A DNA stretch of 49,392 nt from CAZUSO01 sp964622775 (GCA_964622775.1 CAZUSO010000019.1:1-49392); one strand, 5' to 3'; shown: positions 31,399 to 41,496, numbered from the stretch's first letter. A program made the numbers and translations. Notes: generated from the sequence alone by a model not told the origin.

Positions 31399-34041
31399 AT
31401 GCGGATTCAAAGAGCCACAAAGGTCAACGAGCTGTTAGCACGGCTTATATTCTTAATATTACCTACCTTACTGGTATGCTATTTTATACTGTGGAACGCC
31501 AATCAGTATTATTCTGTTTTGCGTCAGCAGCATATCATACAGACGGCTTATCTGGCGCTGGGCATGGCGGGAGCAGCCTTGTTTTACAGTTTCCGCTTCC
31601 GGTTTCTTCCAGCGTTCCTGACGCTCTTGCTGGTATTCTACGGCATTTACCGTGGCATTGACGCCTCGGCGGTCGGGGAGTTTGACGCCTTTTTTGTTTC
31701 CATACAATTCATGGTATTTGCCGTCCTGGTATTGTTAGGCTGGATCACCGGATGGGGTTTTATCCGTTTAAGATTTTTCCCGGTATTCCTTTCGGCATTG
31801 TTTCTGATTGCCTGCGTACTGCTGGTTGCCAAACAAACTTCGTTATTAGAAGCGACCGGAGATGATGAAATGCTGCTGCGCTGGATAGCTATGTTCGGGC
31901 CGGTAATGTTGTATGCCGTTTATATCATTTTCACTTCAGAGCTTATTCGCAATTATCAGGATAAATCTCAAAAATTCTGGTGGTATGTTTCCCGTCGTTT
32001 AGTGTTGTTTTTAGCTTTATCTGCCCTGCTGCTGGCCGGTGTCGTCTATTTTATGCGTGGCGATATAAAAGAGCAGTTAGCCGCTTATGGCGGCGATGGA
32101 AAATCGGGGAACAGCATGCTCAAAAAGAATAAAGACGGCAGCTTTGACCTGGAAGACCGTGCCAGGCTGCGCGGCAATCTGAGCCGCAGCAATGACCTGC
32201 TTTTTGCGGCTTATATCAATAACTTTTTCCCCCAGTCTGAAGTGCCGAACCCGCTTTACCTGACGGCTTTTTACTATTCCCGGTTCGACACGCTTACCGA
32301 AACCTTTGAGCGCGACTCCCTGATACCGGCCAATGACCTTTTTTACCCGGATCTGACCAGGGTGCCTTTGTATTTTACCAAACAGGATTCTTCCGTGCTG
32401 CAATATGCCATGAAGGAAAAACTCCGTAAGACAGTCGAAATCGAGGTGTATAAAAAATCGCTTTCGCCTTCCACATTTGTTGCGCCCAGCACCTCGTTTT
32501 TCGTGCAGCCGATCGCTATCGAAAAAGATTACCGCCACGAATTTAAGTCGGCGTACCGCGCCAAGAGCTATGTATCGGAGTTGAATTCGGCATACTTTGT
32601 TTACAATGCACCCGACCCGCTTATTCGAAGGTTTCAGGAGCAGCGGTTTGAAGTTTTAAGGCAGGTGAAAGATTATGAGGGTGTGGATGCATCGCTGATA
32701 GATTATTACACTTTCATGCCGAAGGATGTAAAATTCTCAAAGATAAAAATGCTGGCTGACAGCATTACCGGGTATCAAAGGACGCCTATTGACAAGATGA
32801 TTGCCATCCGGGATTATTTTCTTTCTAAAGATGAAAACGGGGAACCTTTATTCCACTACTCGGACAATCCCGGCATCCCGGATATTCCCAATGCCTCCAA
32901 GCTGCTTTATTTCCTGTTTGAAAACCGGAAAGGCTATTGTGCTTATTATGCCGGCGCCACCTTGTTTATGCTCCGTTCGCTGGGTATTCCGTCGCGCATT
33001 ACTGTGGGTTTCCTGACGCAGGAACGGGGCTCATCTATTCCCGGCTGGTATTGGTTTTATGCGGATCAGGCACATGCCTGGGTGCAGGTTTATTTCCCGG
33101 GATTCGGATGGCTGGACTTTGACACTACGGTAGGCAATGAGGATGCCCGACAAAGTCCGCAGCCCGATGGTACGCCGCCGATGCAGCCGCCCAAAGCTTA
33201 CCTGGCGGCCAACGGCGTCATCACGGAAGTAGATACCGCCCGGCATCGTGCAGTTATGAAAGCCGGCAGCATCCTGTTCCACGACCAGGAATACCGCGTG
33301 CCGCAACCGGTAAGCATGGATATGGACATGGCGGTGGCCGTTATTGTTGCGGACAGCATGGACATAGCACTGAAGGATGTACAGGCGGGCGACAGCGCTA
33401 CAGCCATTTCTTTCGCCGAAGCTTATCGGAATCTTAAACCTGTGGCAGGGGAGTCCGTGAAACATTTAATGCAGCGTCTTCCTGCACCTGCCCTTATTGA
33501 TGAGTTGCATCTGAAGGTACATCATCAGGAAAAACCGACCATACAAACCGATCAGGAATTACAGACCGGGCCATTTAACTGGAAGGCGCTGGGCACGATC
33601 CTGCTATTTGTTTTAGCAGGTTTGGGAATTATCTTCTTCCTGCTGCCACGGATTATCTTCAGTTGGTTTCGGCTTCGGGCAGCGCTGTCCGGGCAATCCG
33701 GTGCAAAAGCTTACTGGTCTTACCATACAGCCTTGTTTTATTTACATCAGCTGGGTTATTTCCGTACTGAACAAACGCCTTTGCAATATGCGCGACAAAT
33801 TGATGCGGAACTGGGAACACAGTTTGCGGTATTCCTTATTCCATATTTGAAAATGAAGTATGCCCGCCAGGCGCTAAACCGGCAGGAGGAAACGATAATG
33901 GAAGCATTTCTGGCGCCGTTCCTGAAAACCGTGCGCGACAGAATGCCTTTTGGCAGGCGTTTTGTTCGATTTTTTCTACCCTTACGCAGCATAGCTTTTT
34001 TCCGGATACCCGATGAAAACGATATGGGCCAGCAGGCATAA
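31399..34041 (+). CDS. transglutaminase-like membrane protein
   Basis: 880 residues. About seven N-terminal membrane segments (15-225) are followed by an extracytoplasmic region, then a transglutaminase core with likely catalytic Cys514 (GYCAYYAG), His559 (AHAWVQVY) and Asp573 (GWLDFDTT). One more membrane segment (about 730-755) precedes a C-terminal cytoplasmic domain. This is the usual layout of TgpA/YebA-like proteins, often near MoxR and DUF58 genes, which are absent here. A TATTTTTG box ends 8 bases before the ATG. The gene is divergent from mnmE; the 310-base gap holds no other gene. Confidence 0.88.
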   Translation: MRIQRATKVNELLARLIFLILPTLLVCYFILWNANQYYSVLRQQHIIQTAYLALGMAGAALFYSFRFRFLPAFLTLLLVFYGIYRGIDASAVGEFDAFFVSIQFMVFAVLVLLGWITGWGFIRLRFFPVFLSALFLIACVLLVAKQTSLLEATGDDEMLLRWIAMFGPVMLYAVYIIFTSELIRNYQDKSQKFWWYVSRRLVLFLALSALLLAGVVYFMRGDIKEQLAAYGGDGKSGNSMLKKNKDGSFDLEDRARLRGNLSRSNDLLFAAYINNFFPQSEVPNPLYLTAFYYSRFDTLTETFERDSLIPANDLFYPDLTRVPLYFTKQDSSVLQYAMKEKLRKTVEIEVYKKSLSPSTFVAPSTSFFVQPIAIEKDYRHEFKSAYRAKSYVSELNSAYFVYNAPDPLIRRFQEQRFEVLRQVKDYEGVDASLIDYYTFMPKDVKFSKIKMLADSITGYQRTPIDKMIAIRDYFLSKDENGEPLFHYSDNPGIPDIPNASKLLYFLFENRKGYCAYYAGATLFMLRSLGIPSRITVGFLTQERGSSIPGWYWFYADQAHAWVQVYFPGFGWLDFDTTVGNEDARQSPQPDGTPPMQPPKAYLAANGVITEVDTARHRAVMKAGSILFHDQEYRVPQPVSMDMDMAVAVIVADSMDIALKDVQAGDSATAISFAEAYRNLKPVAGESVKHLMQRLPAPALIDELHLKVHHQEKPTIQTDQELQTGPFNWKALGTILLFVLAGLGIIFFLLPRIIFSWFRLRAALSGQSGAKAYWSYHTALFYLHQLGYFRTEQTPLQYARQIDAELGTQFAVFLIPYLKMKYARQALNRQEETIMEAFLAPFLKTVRDRMPFGRRFVRFFLPLRSIAFFRIPDENDMGQQA

Positions 34042-34090
34042 CCTGTGCCGGGATTTTTTATTTTTTTAAAATTAAATACTGTTTACACTT

Positions 34091-34867
34091 ATGTCTTCAT
34101 TAACGGTAAGCCTTATTCAAACCAATTTATATTGGGAAGATAAAACGGCCAATCTCCGGATGCTGAATGAAAAGATTGCAGCGGTGCCGGCCAGCGCTCA
34201 GGTGATTTTTTTACCCGAAATGTTCAGTACCGGATTCAGTATGGAACCGCAGCATCTTGCAGAAGCGATGGATGGAGCAACGGTTGCGTGGATGAAAGAC
34301 CGTGCCGTTCGATACCGAAAGATTATTTGCGGCAGTGTGATTATTGAAGAGGACGGACATTATTTCAACCGCTTAATCTGGATGATGCCTGACGGAACGC
34401 ATTATCATTACGACAAGCGGCATCTTTTCGGATTTGCAGGAGAAGATAAAAAATATACGCCGGGAAATAAACGGCTGATTGTTCAGGTAAACGGCTGGAA
34501 AATCTGCCTCATGGTTTGCTATGATCTACGGTTTCCGGTTTGGGCCAGGCAACAACCGGATCCTTATGATATCTTAGTATATATTGCGAACTGGCCGGAG
34601 CGAAGAAGCTTAGCATGGAAAACCTTGTTACAGGCGCGGGCAATCGAAAATCAATGCTATGTCATTGGTGTAAACCGGGTAGGAAATGACGGTCATCAGA
34701 TTGAGCATAAAGGCTACAGCAGCCTGATTGATCCGCTTGGGAATATTATCCTGCAGGAGGCCGGCACCGAAGGCATCTTTACGCACGTCCTGGAAAAAGA
34801 AACCCTGCAGGCTGTTCGTCGTCAGTTTCCATTCCTGAATGATGGAGATCGTTTTGTATTATTATAG
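34091..34867 (+). CDS. carbon-nitrogen hydrolase, omega-amidase (YafV/Nit2) type
   Basis: 258 residues, full length for the nitrilase superfamily. The catalytic triad is visible: Glu43 (LPEMFSTGF), Lys109 (YDKRHLFGF) and Cys143 (MVCYDLRFP). The FSTGF and DLRFPVW signatures match omega-amidases, which hydrolyse alpha-ketoglutaramate or alpha-ketosuccinamate in the methionine-salvage/transaminase cycle. It lies 49 bases after the transglutaminase gene in the same direction. It is cytoplasmic, with no signal peptide. Confidence 0.9.
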   Translation: MSSLTVSLIQTNLYWEDKTANLRMLNEKIAAVPASAQVIFLPEMFSTGFSMEPQHLAEAMDGATVAWMKDRAVRYRKIICGSVIIEEDGHYFNRLIWMMPDGTHYHYDKRHLFGFAGEDKKYTPGNKRLIVQVNGWKICLMVCYDLRFPVWARQQPDPYDILVYIANWPERRSLAWKTLLQARAIENQCYVIGVNRVGNDGHQIEHKGYSSLIDPLGNIILQEAGTEGIFTHVLEKETLQAVRRQFPFLNDGDRFVLL

Positions 34868-35566
34868 GAGAAGTGGAAAGTGGAAAATTTCCGACATTAC
34901 TGGTGTTTGCACCAACAAGATACCTGCCTCAGTAGTGTTGTAATATTTACCGGCGCTCATACATTTATTGCTCAGTTCCCGGCCATCATCGTTACACGAA
35001 ATAAGCGCCGCATTTAGAAAAACACCTACTCATTTTCAAAACTGCATAGGCTTATCGATGTGGCCAACAGTTCCCTGCGGGTGCATCCCAAATTGTCGCA
35101 CCTGAGCAATCTCCCGAATGTAAAAGGTATCGTCATTCCGGGTGTAGCGCAGCGGAATCGGGGAATCTCCCGCGCGCTCACCCATCCTCCCGCATGGGAG
35201 ATTCCTCCACGCGAAAATCCTGATCGGATTGCTGCGCAATCCGGGATTTTCTTTTCGGAAGGACAATAAAAAAACTTACACCACATGCAACATTTGGGAT
35301 ACACCCTTCCCTGCCGCCTTAATGCAGCTTGGAAGCGAGCCGGATAAGGAAATAGAAGCAATTTTAATAAATTGAGAATTGATTTTAAATATATTTATAC
35401 GTGAAATTTTTTTCAACATATATTCTGAGCCATAACGAAATGCCGGGAATGGTATTTACATACTGAGATAAATCAGACCCTGTTATGGAGATTCATTAAC
35501 ATTTTAAATTTTTTTTAGTAATTTGCGCTCTTAGATTTTTTTAATTTAAATTAATAATCATTCTTT
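34868..35566. other. intergenic region with REP-like palindromes
   Basis: No gene is convincing. Two structured elements occur at 35162-35205 (GGAATCTCCC / GGGAGATTCC) and 35215-35252 (AAAATCC...GGATTTT around GGATTG/CAATCC). They look like repetitive extragenic palindromes. The last 100 bases are AT-rich and hold a TAATTTG box near 35519, a weak promoter for 35567. Confidence 0.5.
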
Positions 35567-36220
35567 ATGAGGAACAAATTCATTCTTATTCTATTAGTAA
35601 CAACGCTAATTTCAATAACCAGCGCTTTTGCGCGTTCCAAGGTTGTCAAGGTATCTACAGATCCCGGAGCCAGCGTCTTCTTAAATGGAAAGCAGGTCAC
35701 GGCCCCTATAAAGATTGTGGTAAAACCAGAATCGGATATGTATCTCAGAATTGAGAAAGTAGGGTTTATTACGGAAGAAAGAGTGTATTCTTACAACCAG
35801 ACTGAAGATAAAAAGGAATATATAAAGCTCCGGAAGGATGATGCCTATGAAAATTCATTTGTTACCAATCTTGCGAATCAGGATATAGACATCCGGGCTT
35901 CAAGGGACGAAGATGAATCCTGGGTTATTTTAAGCAGAATCATCACGGGTTATTTTGATGTAATCGCCATTACGGATAAAGTAACCGGGTATATGTGTAC
36001 CGCCTGGTCTGTAAAATCATTCAATGCGGCAACAATACGGACCAGATTAATCATTAAAACAAGCTCTACCGATCCGCTCATATATAAAGCCAAGCTCGTT
36101 TCAGAGTATGCGGCTCCCGGAGCCAGCGGAAGCGCCGATGAGCAATTCCGGAAATGGGATCGGGTTTTACGCACTTATGAAAATGTAATACCTGATCTTC
36201 AAAGCCGTCTGGGAAAATAA
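35567..36220 (+). CDS. secreted PEGA-like protein
   Basis: 217 residues. An N-terminal signal peptide (basic MRNK, hydrophobic core, likely cleavage after AFA near residue 22) is followed by a PEGA-like beta region (VSTDPGASVFLNGKQVTAPIKI, 29-50; LRIEKVGFITEERVY). The C-terminal 130 residues are beta-rich, with no catalytic motif. It is probably periplasmic or surface-exposed. It stands alone. Confidence 0.7.
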   Translation: MRNKFILILLVTTLISITSAFARSKVVKVSTDPGASVFLNGKQVTAPIKIVVKPESDMYLRIEKVGFITEERVYSYNQTEDKKEYIKLRKDDAYENSFVTNLANQDIDIRASRDEDESWVILSRIITGYFDVIAITDKVTGYMCTAWSVKSFNAATIRTRLIIKTSSTDPLIYKAKLVSEYAAPGASGSADEQFRKWDRVLRTYENVIPDLQSRLGK

Positions 36221-36276
36221 ATTTCAAAAAAAATCAAGGTATTGCCAAGGCCCGGTATGTAAAATCAGGTATTTAA

Positions 36277-36560
36277 TGCCCTTCCATGCCATGATGGGTG
36301 TCCTCACCCGCCCCCAGGTAGTGAAAAATAAAAATATCTCCGCTATCGCATTCTTGTGATGCAAAATGCAATAAAAAGAAATAAAGTATAAAATTCAGGC
36401 ACATAGTCGCAGGTTTACTGCGTATAACCTGCCACAGCGGGAGTGTCTGCGCTCAGAGACCATTTACCGCTCTGACGTTTCGGAGAAACACCGAACTTAT
36501 TCTTTGAACACTCGCTGACCTGGGATTATCCGTCTTGCTGATTGCTGTTGGTGCCCTTTC
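36277..36560. repeat. structured intergenic repeat R, copy 1
   Basis: About 280 bases, repeated at 38447-38674 and 44280-44516. It contains an ATCGCATTCTTGTGAT hairpin, a 24-base GCAGGTT...AACCTGC hairpin at 36409-36432, and a long GGTGTCTGCGCTCAGAGACC...GGAGAAACACC structure. It is non-coding. It may be a MITE-like or RNA-type element, and lies 3' of the Mrr gene. Confidence 0.75.
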
Positions 36561-36622
36561 CGTCATTGCACAGCGAGCGTATTCTCTGAATTTTTGCTAG
36601 CGGTTTTTTCGTTCCGTAAGTA

Positions 36623-38173
36623 TTAGCGTTCAGCTTGTATACGTTTTGCTTCGTTTATATCGATTCTCGCTTTTTGCCCGTGTTTTTCTAATAGGAACAA
36701 TAAGTTACTGCCATTTAATAACGTCAATGGTTTGTTCCTTACAAATTCATATGCATCTGGGCCATAATCTGCTGTTGTTACAAGTATTCCTTTTGTTGCC
36801 CCTTCATTCATTACTGTACCGTATAAGTCTCTAACAGATGAGACTCCAACAGTATTAGTATATCTTTTGGCTTGAATTACAATTTTACCGCCGCGAATTG
36901 GGTCGGGGTCAAAAGCGATAGCGTCTACACCACCATCACGGCTTGCTTGTGTAACTTTTACTTCACCTCCATTGCTACTAAATTCTTTCTCAAAAAGTTC
37001 TCTGATTAAATGTTCAAAATCTTCCCAATCCATACTTGCTAGATTGAAGCCTTCATCTAATTTATTTGAAACGTTATAAGAAGCAACAAAACGTTTGTCT
37101 GCTTTATTCGCTTGAATAAGAGGTTGTATGGCTGTTATACCGCTTAGTTTGCTGCTGTTAATACCTTTCAAATTTTTGAAACACGCTTTAGGATCAATAT
37201 TTGCAAGTTCTATTTCTGTAAACTCCGTTTTGCTTACTTGAATAGAAACGATGCAATTGGTCATTTTTTTTCCTGTTGCTTCATTGATTGTATCTACCCA
37301 ACCATTAAAAACTATTATATCAATCGCATTGACATCATCTGCGACAAAGAGTTCATAAAGTGTTCGCAAGCAAATATTGTATATCGCAGTATCATACATT
37401 TTAGAAAATTGTCTTTCTGAAATGTATATTTCTTTCCATTCACTTTTTGTAGCGATATATTTCACTTCAGAAAGACGAGGAAAGTGTTCCAGCGCAGGCA
37501 GCATATATTCAACAAGCAAAATGTGGTTGTCTTTGTTATATTCAATATCAAAATTTTTAGGAAAAGAAACAGGATATTCCGAATTGTTTAAAATGAATCC
37601 ACAATATTCAATAACTGCATTGGCATCACCTTTCATATAAAGCCCTTTTAAATCATCTATACTCAAGTTATGTCGTTCTTGGTTTTTGTAATATTCTTTT
37701 TTCTGATTTTCCCATTCTTTTTCCCAATCTTCATACTTTTTAATAATTTCGTTTTTTTTCCTTTCAATTGCACTCAGCCTAATATTGTATTCTTCTAATG
37801 CCTTTGTGTATTGTGATGCGGCTGTAGTTGTTTTCTTTTCTCTTTTTGATTTTACAAGTCTATCTGCAAAAGAGAGTTTGGGTTGAAAAAATTTTTTTTC
37901 AGGTCTAATAAAATTATTCGGAATTGGTATTGACTTTAATTCGTCTTCAATTTTATTTTTAGGATTAGGAACATTAAAATCCTCTTTGTACTTTAATATT
38001 TCCCAATTTACAGCGTTATTAGTATTGAGTGCGTAAAGCAATATACCATCTATCTCTGCTAATTTTTCTTTTGCTTGTGTAGTTTGACGTTTTGCAGAAG
38101 ATTGCAAGTTGTGGACAAATTCTTTACGTTGTTGGTTCAACGATTGGATAAGGTAGTCTATCTCAGTTTTCAT
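36623..38173 (-). CDS. Mrr-type restriction endonuclease
   Basis: 516 residues. Residues 1-200 are charged and coiled-coil-like, the middle is a separate beta-containing domain, and the C-terminal 130 residues carry an Mrr_cat domain: MDWEDFEHLIRELFEKE, then the catalytic set Asp (RDGGVDAIA), Gln-x-Lys (IVIQAKRY). Mrr proteins cut modified or foreign DNA. No methyltransferase is present. The gene is AT-rich compared with both neighbours and is flanked by direct copies of repeat R, which suggests acquisition as a cassette. Confidence 0.82.
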   Translation of the reverse strand: MKTEIDYLIQSLNQQRKEFVHNLQSSAKRQTTQAKEKLAEIDGILLYALNTNNAVNWEILKYKEDFNVPNPKNKIEDELKSIPIPNNFIRPEKKFFQPKLSFADRLVKSKREKKTTTAASQYTKALEEYNIRLSAIERKKNEIIKKYEDWEKEWENQKKEYYKNQERHNLSIDDLKGLYMKGDANAVIEYCGFILNNSEYPVSFPKNFDIEYNKDNHILLVEYMLPALEHFPRLSEVKYIATKSEWKEIYISERQFSKMYDTAIYNICLRTLYELFVADDVNAIDIIVFNGWVDTINEATGKKMTNCIVSIQVSKTEFTEIELANIDPKACFKNLKGINSSKLSGITAIQPLIQANKADKRFVASYNVSNKLDEGFNLASMDWEDFEHLIRELFEKEFSSNGGEVKVTQASRDGGVDAIAFDPDPIRGGKIVIQAKRYTNTVGVSSVRDLYGTVMNEGATKGILVTTADYGPDAYEFVRNKPLTLLNGSNLLFLLEKHGQKARIDINEAKRIQAER

Positions 38174-38446
38174 ATAGATATTCCTATTATGTCATTCTGC
38201 GCAAATCTAATAAATAAAAGATGAAAATGTACCACTTTATCATCCAAATTTCGCAAACCACCTCTTGGTATTATTTTTGATCGGGGAGTGAAAATTGAGG
38301 AGTGGTATCCGATTCTCATCCCGACCGGACAAAATTCCCTTACCCATATCATGGGTGTGTTATGGCCAGATTTTGTCACCTACAAATAGTTATGTAGCTC
38401 ATAAAGGGTTGCAGTCTTTGGCGATGAAGATTTTTATAGTATCCAT

Positions 38447-38674
38447 TGCCCTTCCATGCCATGATGGGTGTCCTCACCCGCCACCAGGTAGTGAAAAATC
38501 TCCGCTATCGCATTCTTGCGATGCAAAATACAATAAAAAGAAATAAAGTATAAAATTCAGGCACATGGTCGCAGGTTATACGCAGTAAACCTGCCACAGC
38601 GGGGGTGTCTGCGCTCAGAGACCATTTACCGCTCTGACGTTTCGGAGAAACACCGAACTTATTCTTTGAACACT
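38447..38674. repeat. structured intergenic repeat R, copy 2
   Basis: Same orientation as copy 1 and nearly identical from TGCCCTTCCATGCCATGATG to GAACACT. The 24-base hairpin at 38571-38594 is the exact reverse complement of that in copies 1 and 3, i.e. the loop is flipped. The stretches 38174-38446 and 38675-38974 hold no gene. Confidence 0.75.
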
Positions 38675-38974
38675 GCACCGGGACCCATAAATCTGTTTTG
38701 TTTTTTAAATAACAAATATTTAGCTTTACACATCGTTTGATCGATAAACAGATATCTGCATAATAAAAATAAAGGAGTGCGATCCTTTTGCAAGCCCTTC
38801 TCTTTCTCTAAAAGAATCGCCCTCTTTACGGATTATTACCAATAGCAAAGTATAAGACTTTAAGACGGTTACCTGGGGAGTGATGATCCTGTTCCTGCTG
38901 GGAGCAGCAGGTCTGCTTATAAAACAGCATTTCTGAAAATCAATAAAAAATTGCAACCCGATAAAAACAGCGTT

Positions 38975-39475
38975 ATGAAAACGAAACACCTTATCTTATG
39001 CATAGCCGCGTGCATGCTCTTTGCCTCCTGCGGCAAGACAAACAAAAACCACGTATCCCCCTGGTATATTGACGGGAAAAAATATGAAACCAAAGAGCTG
39101 AATGGATATCAGTACAGTGATATGGCTTATCTTACGTTTACAGGAGCATTGAAAGGGGATGATATTGCACTTGGCATAGGTTTTTTTATGGACTATTTCC
39201 CGAAAAGCGGCTCCTTTGACCTCGTATATGGCAATGTGCCATCTATGTCTGGGATCGGTTTTACGCTAAATGGTACACAATACCTTGTGGGAAGAAATAA
39301 CACTACAGTTGTAAAAGCATATAATAATAATGGCAAAGGTAAGTATGTCATAGAGCCTGTCTGGCTTTATGGACAGGTGCCCGACAGTACTAATACTTAT
39401 TATATACTAACAGGCGACAGCGTATTGTTCTGGGGCGAGCTGTACGAGCCGGAGGAGGTGTATTCGCGGTTGTAA
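38975..39475 (+). CDS. small lipoprotein, array copy 1
   Basis: 166 residues from ATG 38975. Lipoprotein signal peptide with lipobox FASC (Cys near residue 18). The mature part starts GKTNKNHVSPWYIDGKKYE and is beta-rich. Copy 2 (39510) is highly similar over the full length. It is likely anchored in the outer membrane. Function is unknown. Each lipoprotein copy appears to precede a GH16-like gene, so it may be a partner in surface polysaccharide binding. Confidence 0.75.
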   Translation: MKTKHLILCIAACMLFASCGKTNKNHVSPWYIDGKKYETKELNGYQYSDMAYLTFTGALKGDDIALGIGFFMDYFPKSGSFDLVYGNVPSMSGIGFTLNGTQYLVGRNNTTVVKAYNNNGKGKYVIEPVWLYGQVPDSTNTYYILTGDSVLFWGELYEPEEVYSRL

Positions 39476-39509
39476 AAAAATAATTTCTAAACCCAATAAA
39501 AAACGTGTT

Positions 39510-40010
39510 ATGAAAATGAAACAGCTTATCTTATGCATAGCCGCGTGCATGCTCTTTGCCTCCTGCGGCAAGACAAACAAAAACCACGTATCCACCTGGT
39601 ATATTGACGGGAAAAAATATGAAACAAAAGAGCTGAATGGTTACCAGTACAGCGATCTGGCCCACCTTACTTTCACTGGTACTTTAAACGGAGATGATAT
39701 TGCGCTTGGTATGGGTTTCCACATGAGTTATTTTCCCCAAAACGGCTCTTTTGATATTCTTTATGAATGGGTGCCTGCTAAGGCAAGCACCGGCTTTATA
39801 TTGAACGGTACGCAATACCTGGTAAGTAAAGAAAATACCACAGTTGTAAGAGCTTACAGCAATAAGGGCAAAGGTAAATATATCATAGAGCCTGTCTGGC
39901 TTTACGGACAGGTGCCCGACAGTACTAATACTTATTATATACTAACAGGCGACAGTGTATTATTCAGCGGTGAGCTGTACGAGCCGGAGGAGGTGTATTC
40001 GCGGTTGTAA
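39510..40010 (+). CDS. small lipoprotein, array copy 2
   Basis: 166 residues, with the same lipobox and the same first 40 residues as copy 1, differing mainly in the middle (MSYFPQNGSFDILYEWVPAK). The two copies are separated by only 34 bases. It is followed after 37 bases by the broken GH16-like gene. A tandem duplication is the simplest origin. Confidence 0.75.
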   Translation: MKMKQLILCIAACMLFASCGKTNKNHVSTWYIDGKKYETKELNGYQYSDLAHLTFTGTLNGDDIALGMGFHMSYFPQNGSFDILYEWVPAKASTGFILNGTQYLVSKENTTVVRAYSNKGKGKYIIEPVWLYGQVPDSTNTYYILTGDSVLFSGELYEPEEVYSRL

Positions 40011-40047
40011 AAAATAATTTCTTAACTATAATTAAAAAAAACAGTTC

Positions 40048-40311
40048 ATGAAAAACAGCTTAATATTTTCAGCCATCCTGGCCTTTACCTTTCATGCGGC
40101 GGCGGCACAGGATGCCTGGCTGCCGCCGGTGGATTTCCCGTCTAACACACCGCTCTGCGACAACACACTCTATAAGGTGGTGCTTTATGACGCGTTCAAC
40201 GGCACTTCGGTGAATACCAATAAATGGATACGCTACACCTCCCGGGACGGCATGCCCGGCGGATACAATGGCTGGAATTTAACAGCAAAAAGTAAACATA
40301 CCGTATCATGA
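40048..40311 (+). pseudogene. truncated 5' fragment of a GH16-like gene
   Basis: 87 codons. A signal peptide and then LPPVDFPSNTPLCDN and DAFNGTSVNTNKW match the N-terminus of the gene at 41972 (LPPVNFNGSTYLCDD, DDFNGTNIDHTKW). Similarity ends near 40255, before the catalytic region. The stop overlaps the start of the response regulator by 4 bases (ATGA). It is GC-rich, unlike the 5' half of 41972, so it may be the displaced original N-terminus. Confidence 0.75.
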
Positions 40312-40961
40312 TTCACATTGCCATAGCCGATGATCATGTCTTGTTCCGTAAGAGCCTTGCCCTGATGCTCAATGCTTCCGAAGAGCTACAGGTAGTGGCA
40401 GAAGCATCTGACGGAGCCGAACTTTTGAAGATAATGGAAGAAGTACCTATAGATACTTTGCTGCTCGACCTGCGAATGCCGGTGATGGATGGGTTTGAAA
40501 CAGCACAAAGGGTTAATAAACGCTTTCCTTCGGTCAGCATACTGGTACTTACGATGATGGATGACATTAATGTGATCGGAAGGGTCAGGGACTATGCAGA
40601 TGGCTTTTTTACCAAAAACGCCGACCCGGAGGAACTGAAAGCCGCCATACTCAAACGCGGAAAGCCGCAGTTCCGCCTTGAGCAGGGGCTTGCCGAACCC
40701 GGGAGCGGCTTACCCGGACTGTAACGGCCAGCCCGGCCGGCCGTTACAGCACAGGAAAAGCTCATTGTCGCCCTAACAGCACAAGGGCTGAGTAATAAGG
40801 AAATAGCGGGAAACCTGCATATAAGCAGGAGGACGGTGGAGCGCCATAAGGAAAATCTTAGAGCCAGATTTAACACCCGGAACTTTACCCGTGTTATTAT
40901 GCTTGCTTTAAAATGCCAGGCCATCAGCCTGTCTGAGCTTACTGAATATTTTTGGGTATAA
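40308..40961 (+). pseudogene. NarL/FixJ-type response regulator with in-frame stop
   Basis: The reading frame runs 217 codons, the normal length, but TAA at 40722-40724 interrupts it after 138 residues. Residues 1-120 are a receiver domain (Asp8, Asp9, phospho-acceptor Asp54 in LLLDLRMP, Thr82, Lys103). After the stop, the same frame encodes a LuxR-type HTH (LTAQEKLIVALTAQGLSNKE, then RTVERHKENL). The stop lies in a perfect 11-bp inverted repeat (40719-40729/40739-40749) in the linker. Either it is a pseudogene or a receiver-only protein is made. No histidine kinase is adjacent. Confidence 0.8.
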
Positions 40962-41055
40962 ATACCCATTGTACCGGTCATCACCCCTCCGTACTTTTGT
41001 ATTGACATTTTGTATTGCTCACACTTTTAAACCAGCCTGCTATGTTTCCTATCCA

Positions 41056-41099
41056 CAGCGTATTATTCCGTGGCGAGCTGTACGTCGCCGGAGGCGGTG
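41056..41099 (+). pseudogene. 3' remnant of a lipoprotein copy
   Basis: It matches the last 45 bases of copies 1 and 2 (AGCGTATTATTC...GAGCTGTACG...GTGTATTC) and the AT tail after them, with small changes. It is a remnant of another array member deleted or displaced by the response-regulator segment. Confidence 0.7.
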
Positions 41100-41149
41100 T
41101 ATTCCCGGTTGTAAAAAAATAATTTCTTAACCCAATAAAAAAACGTGTT

Positions 41150-41410
41150 ATGAAAATGAAACAGCTTATCTTATGCATAGCCGCGTGCATGCTCTTTGCC
41201 TCCTGCGGCAAGACAAACAAAAACCACGTATCCACCTGGTATATTGACGGGAAAAAATATGAAACCAAAGAGGGGAATGGATATCAGTACAGAAACCTGG
41301 CTTATCTCATGTTTACCGGTGAGGCTTTGAAAGAAGATAAAATCGCACCTGGCCTGAGCTTTTTTTGAATTATTTTCCCCAAAACGGCTCTTTTGATATT
41401 CTATATGGAG
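41150..41410 (+). pseudogene. truncated lipoprotein, array copy 3
   Basis: The first 60 codons are almost identical to copy 2, lipobox included. The frame then fails in a run of seven T (41355-41363) and meets TGA at 41366. Similarity continues out of frame (TTTTCCCCAAAACGGCTC) to about 41408 and stops. No 3' part remains. Confidence 0.75.
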
Positions 41411-41496
41411 TAATGGCAAAAATTTTACGCAATGACATTTATACACTGACCGCCGTTTTTATTAATAATATAGTTATATAGCAAAAAATATTCCTT

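Noticed and set aside
33031..33465. Long minus-strand ORFs inside the transglutaminase, GH16 and other GC-rich genes
   Set aside because: They are antisense shadows, His/Arg-rich, of clearly coding frames.
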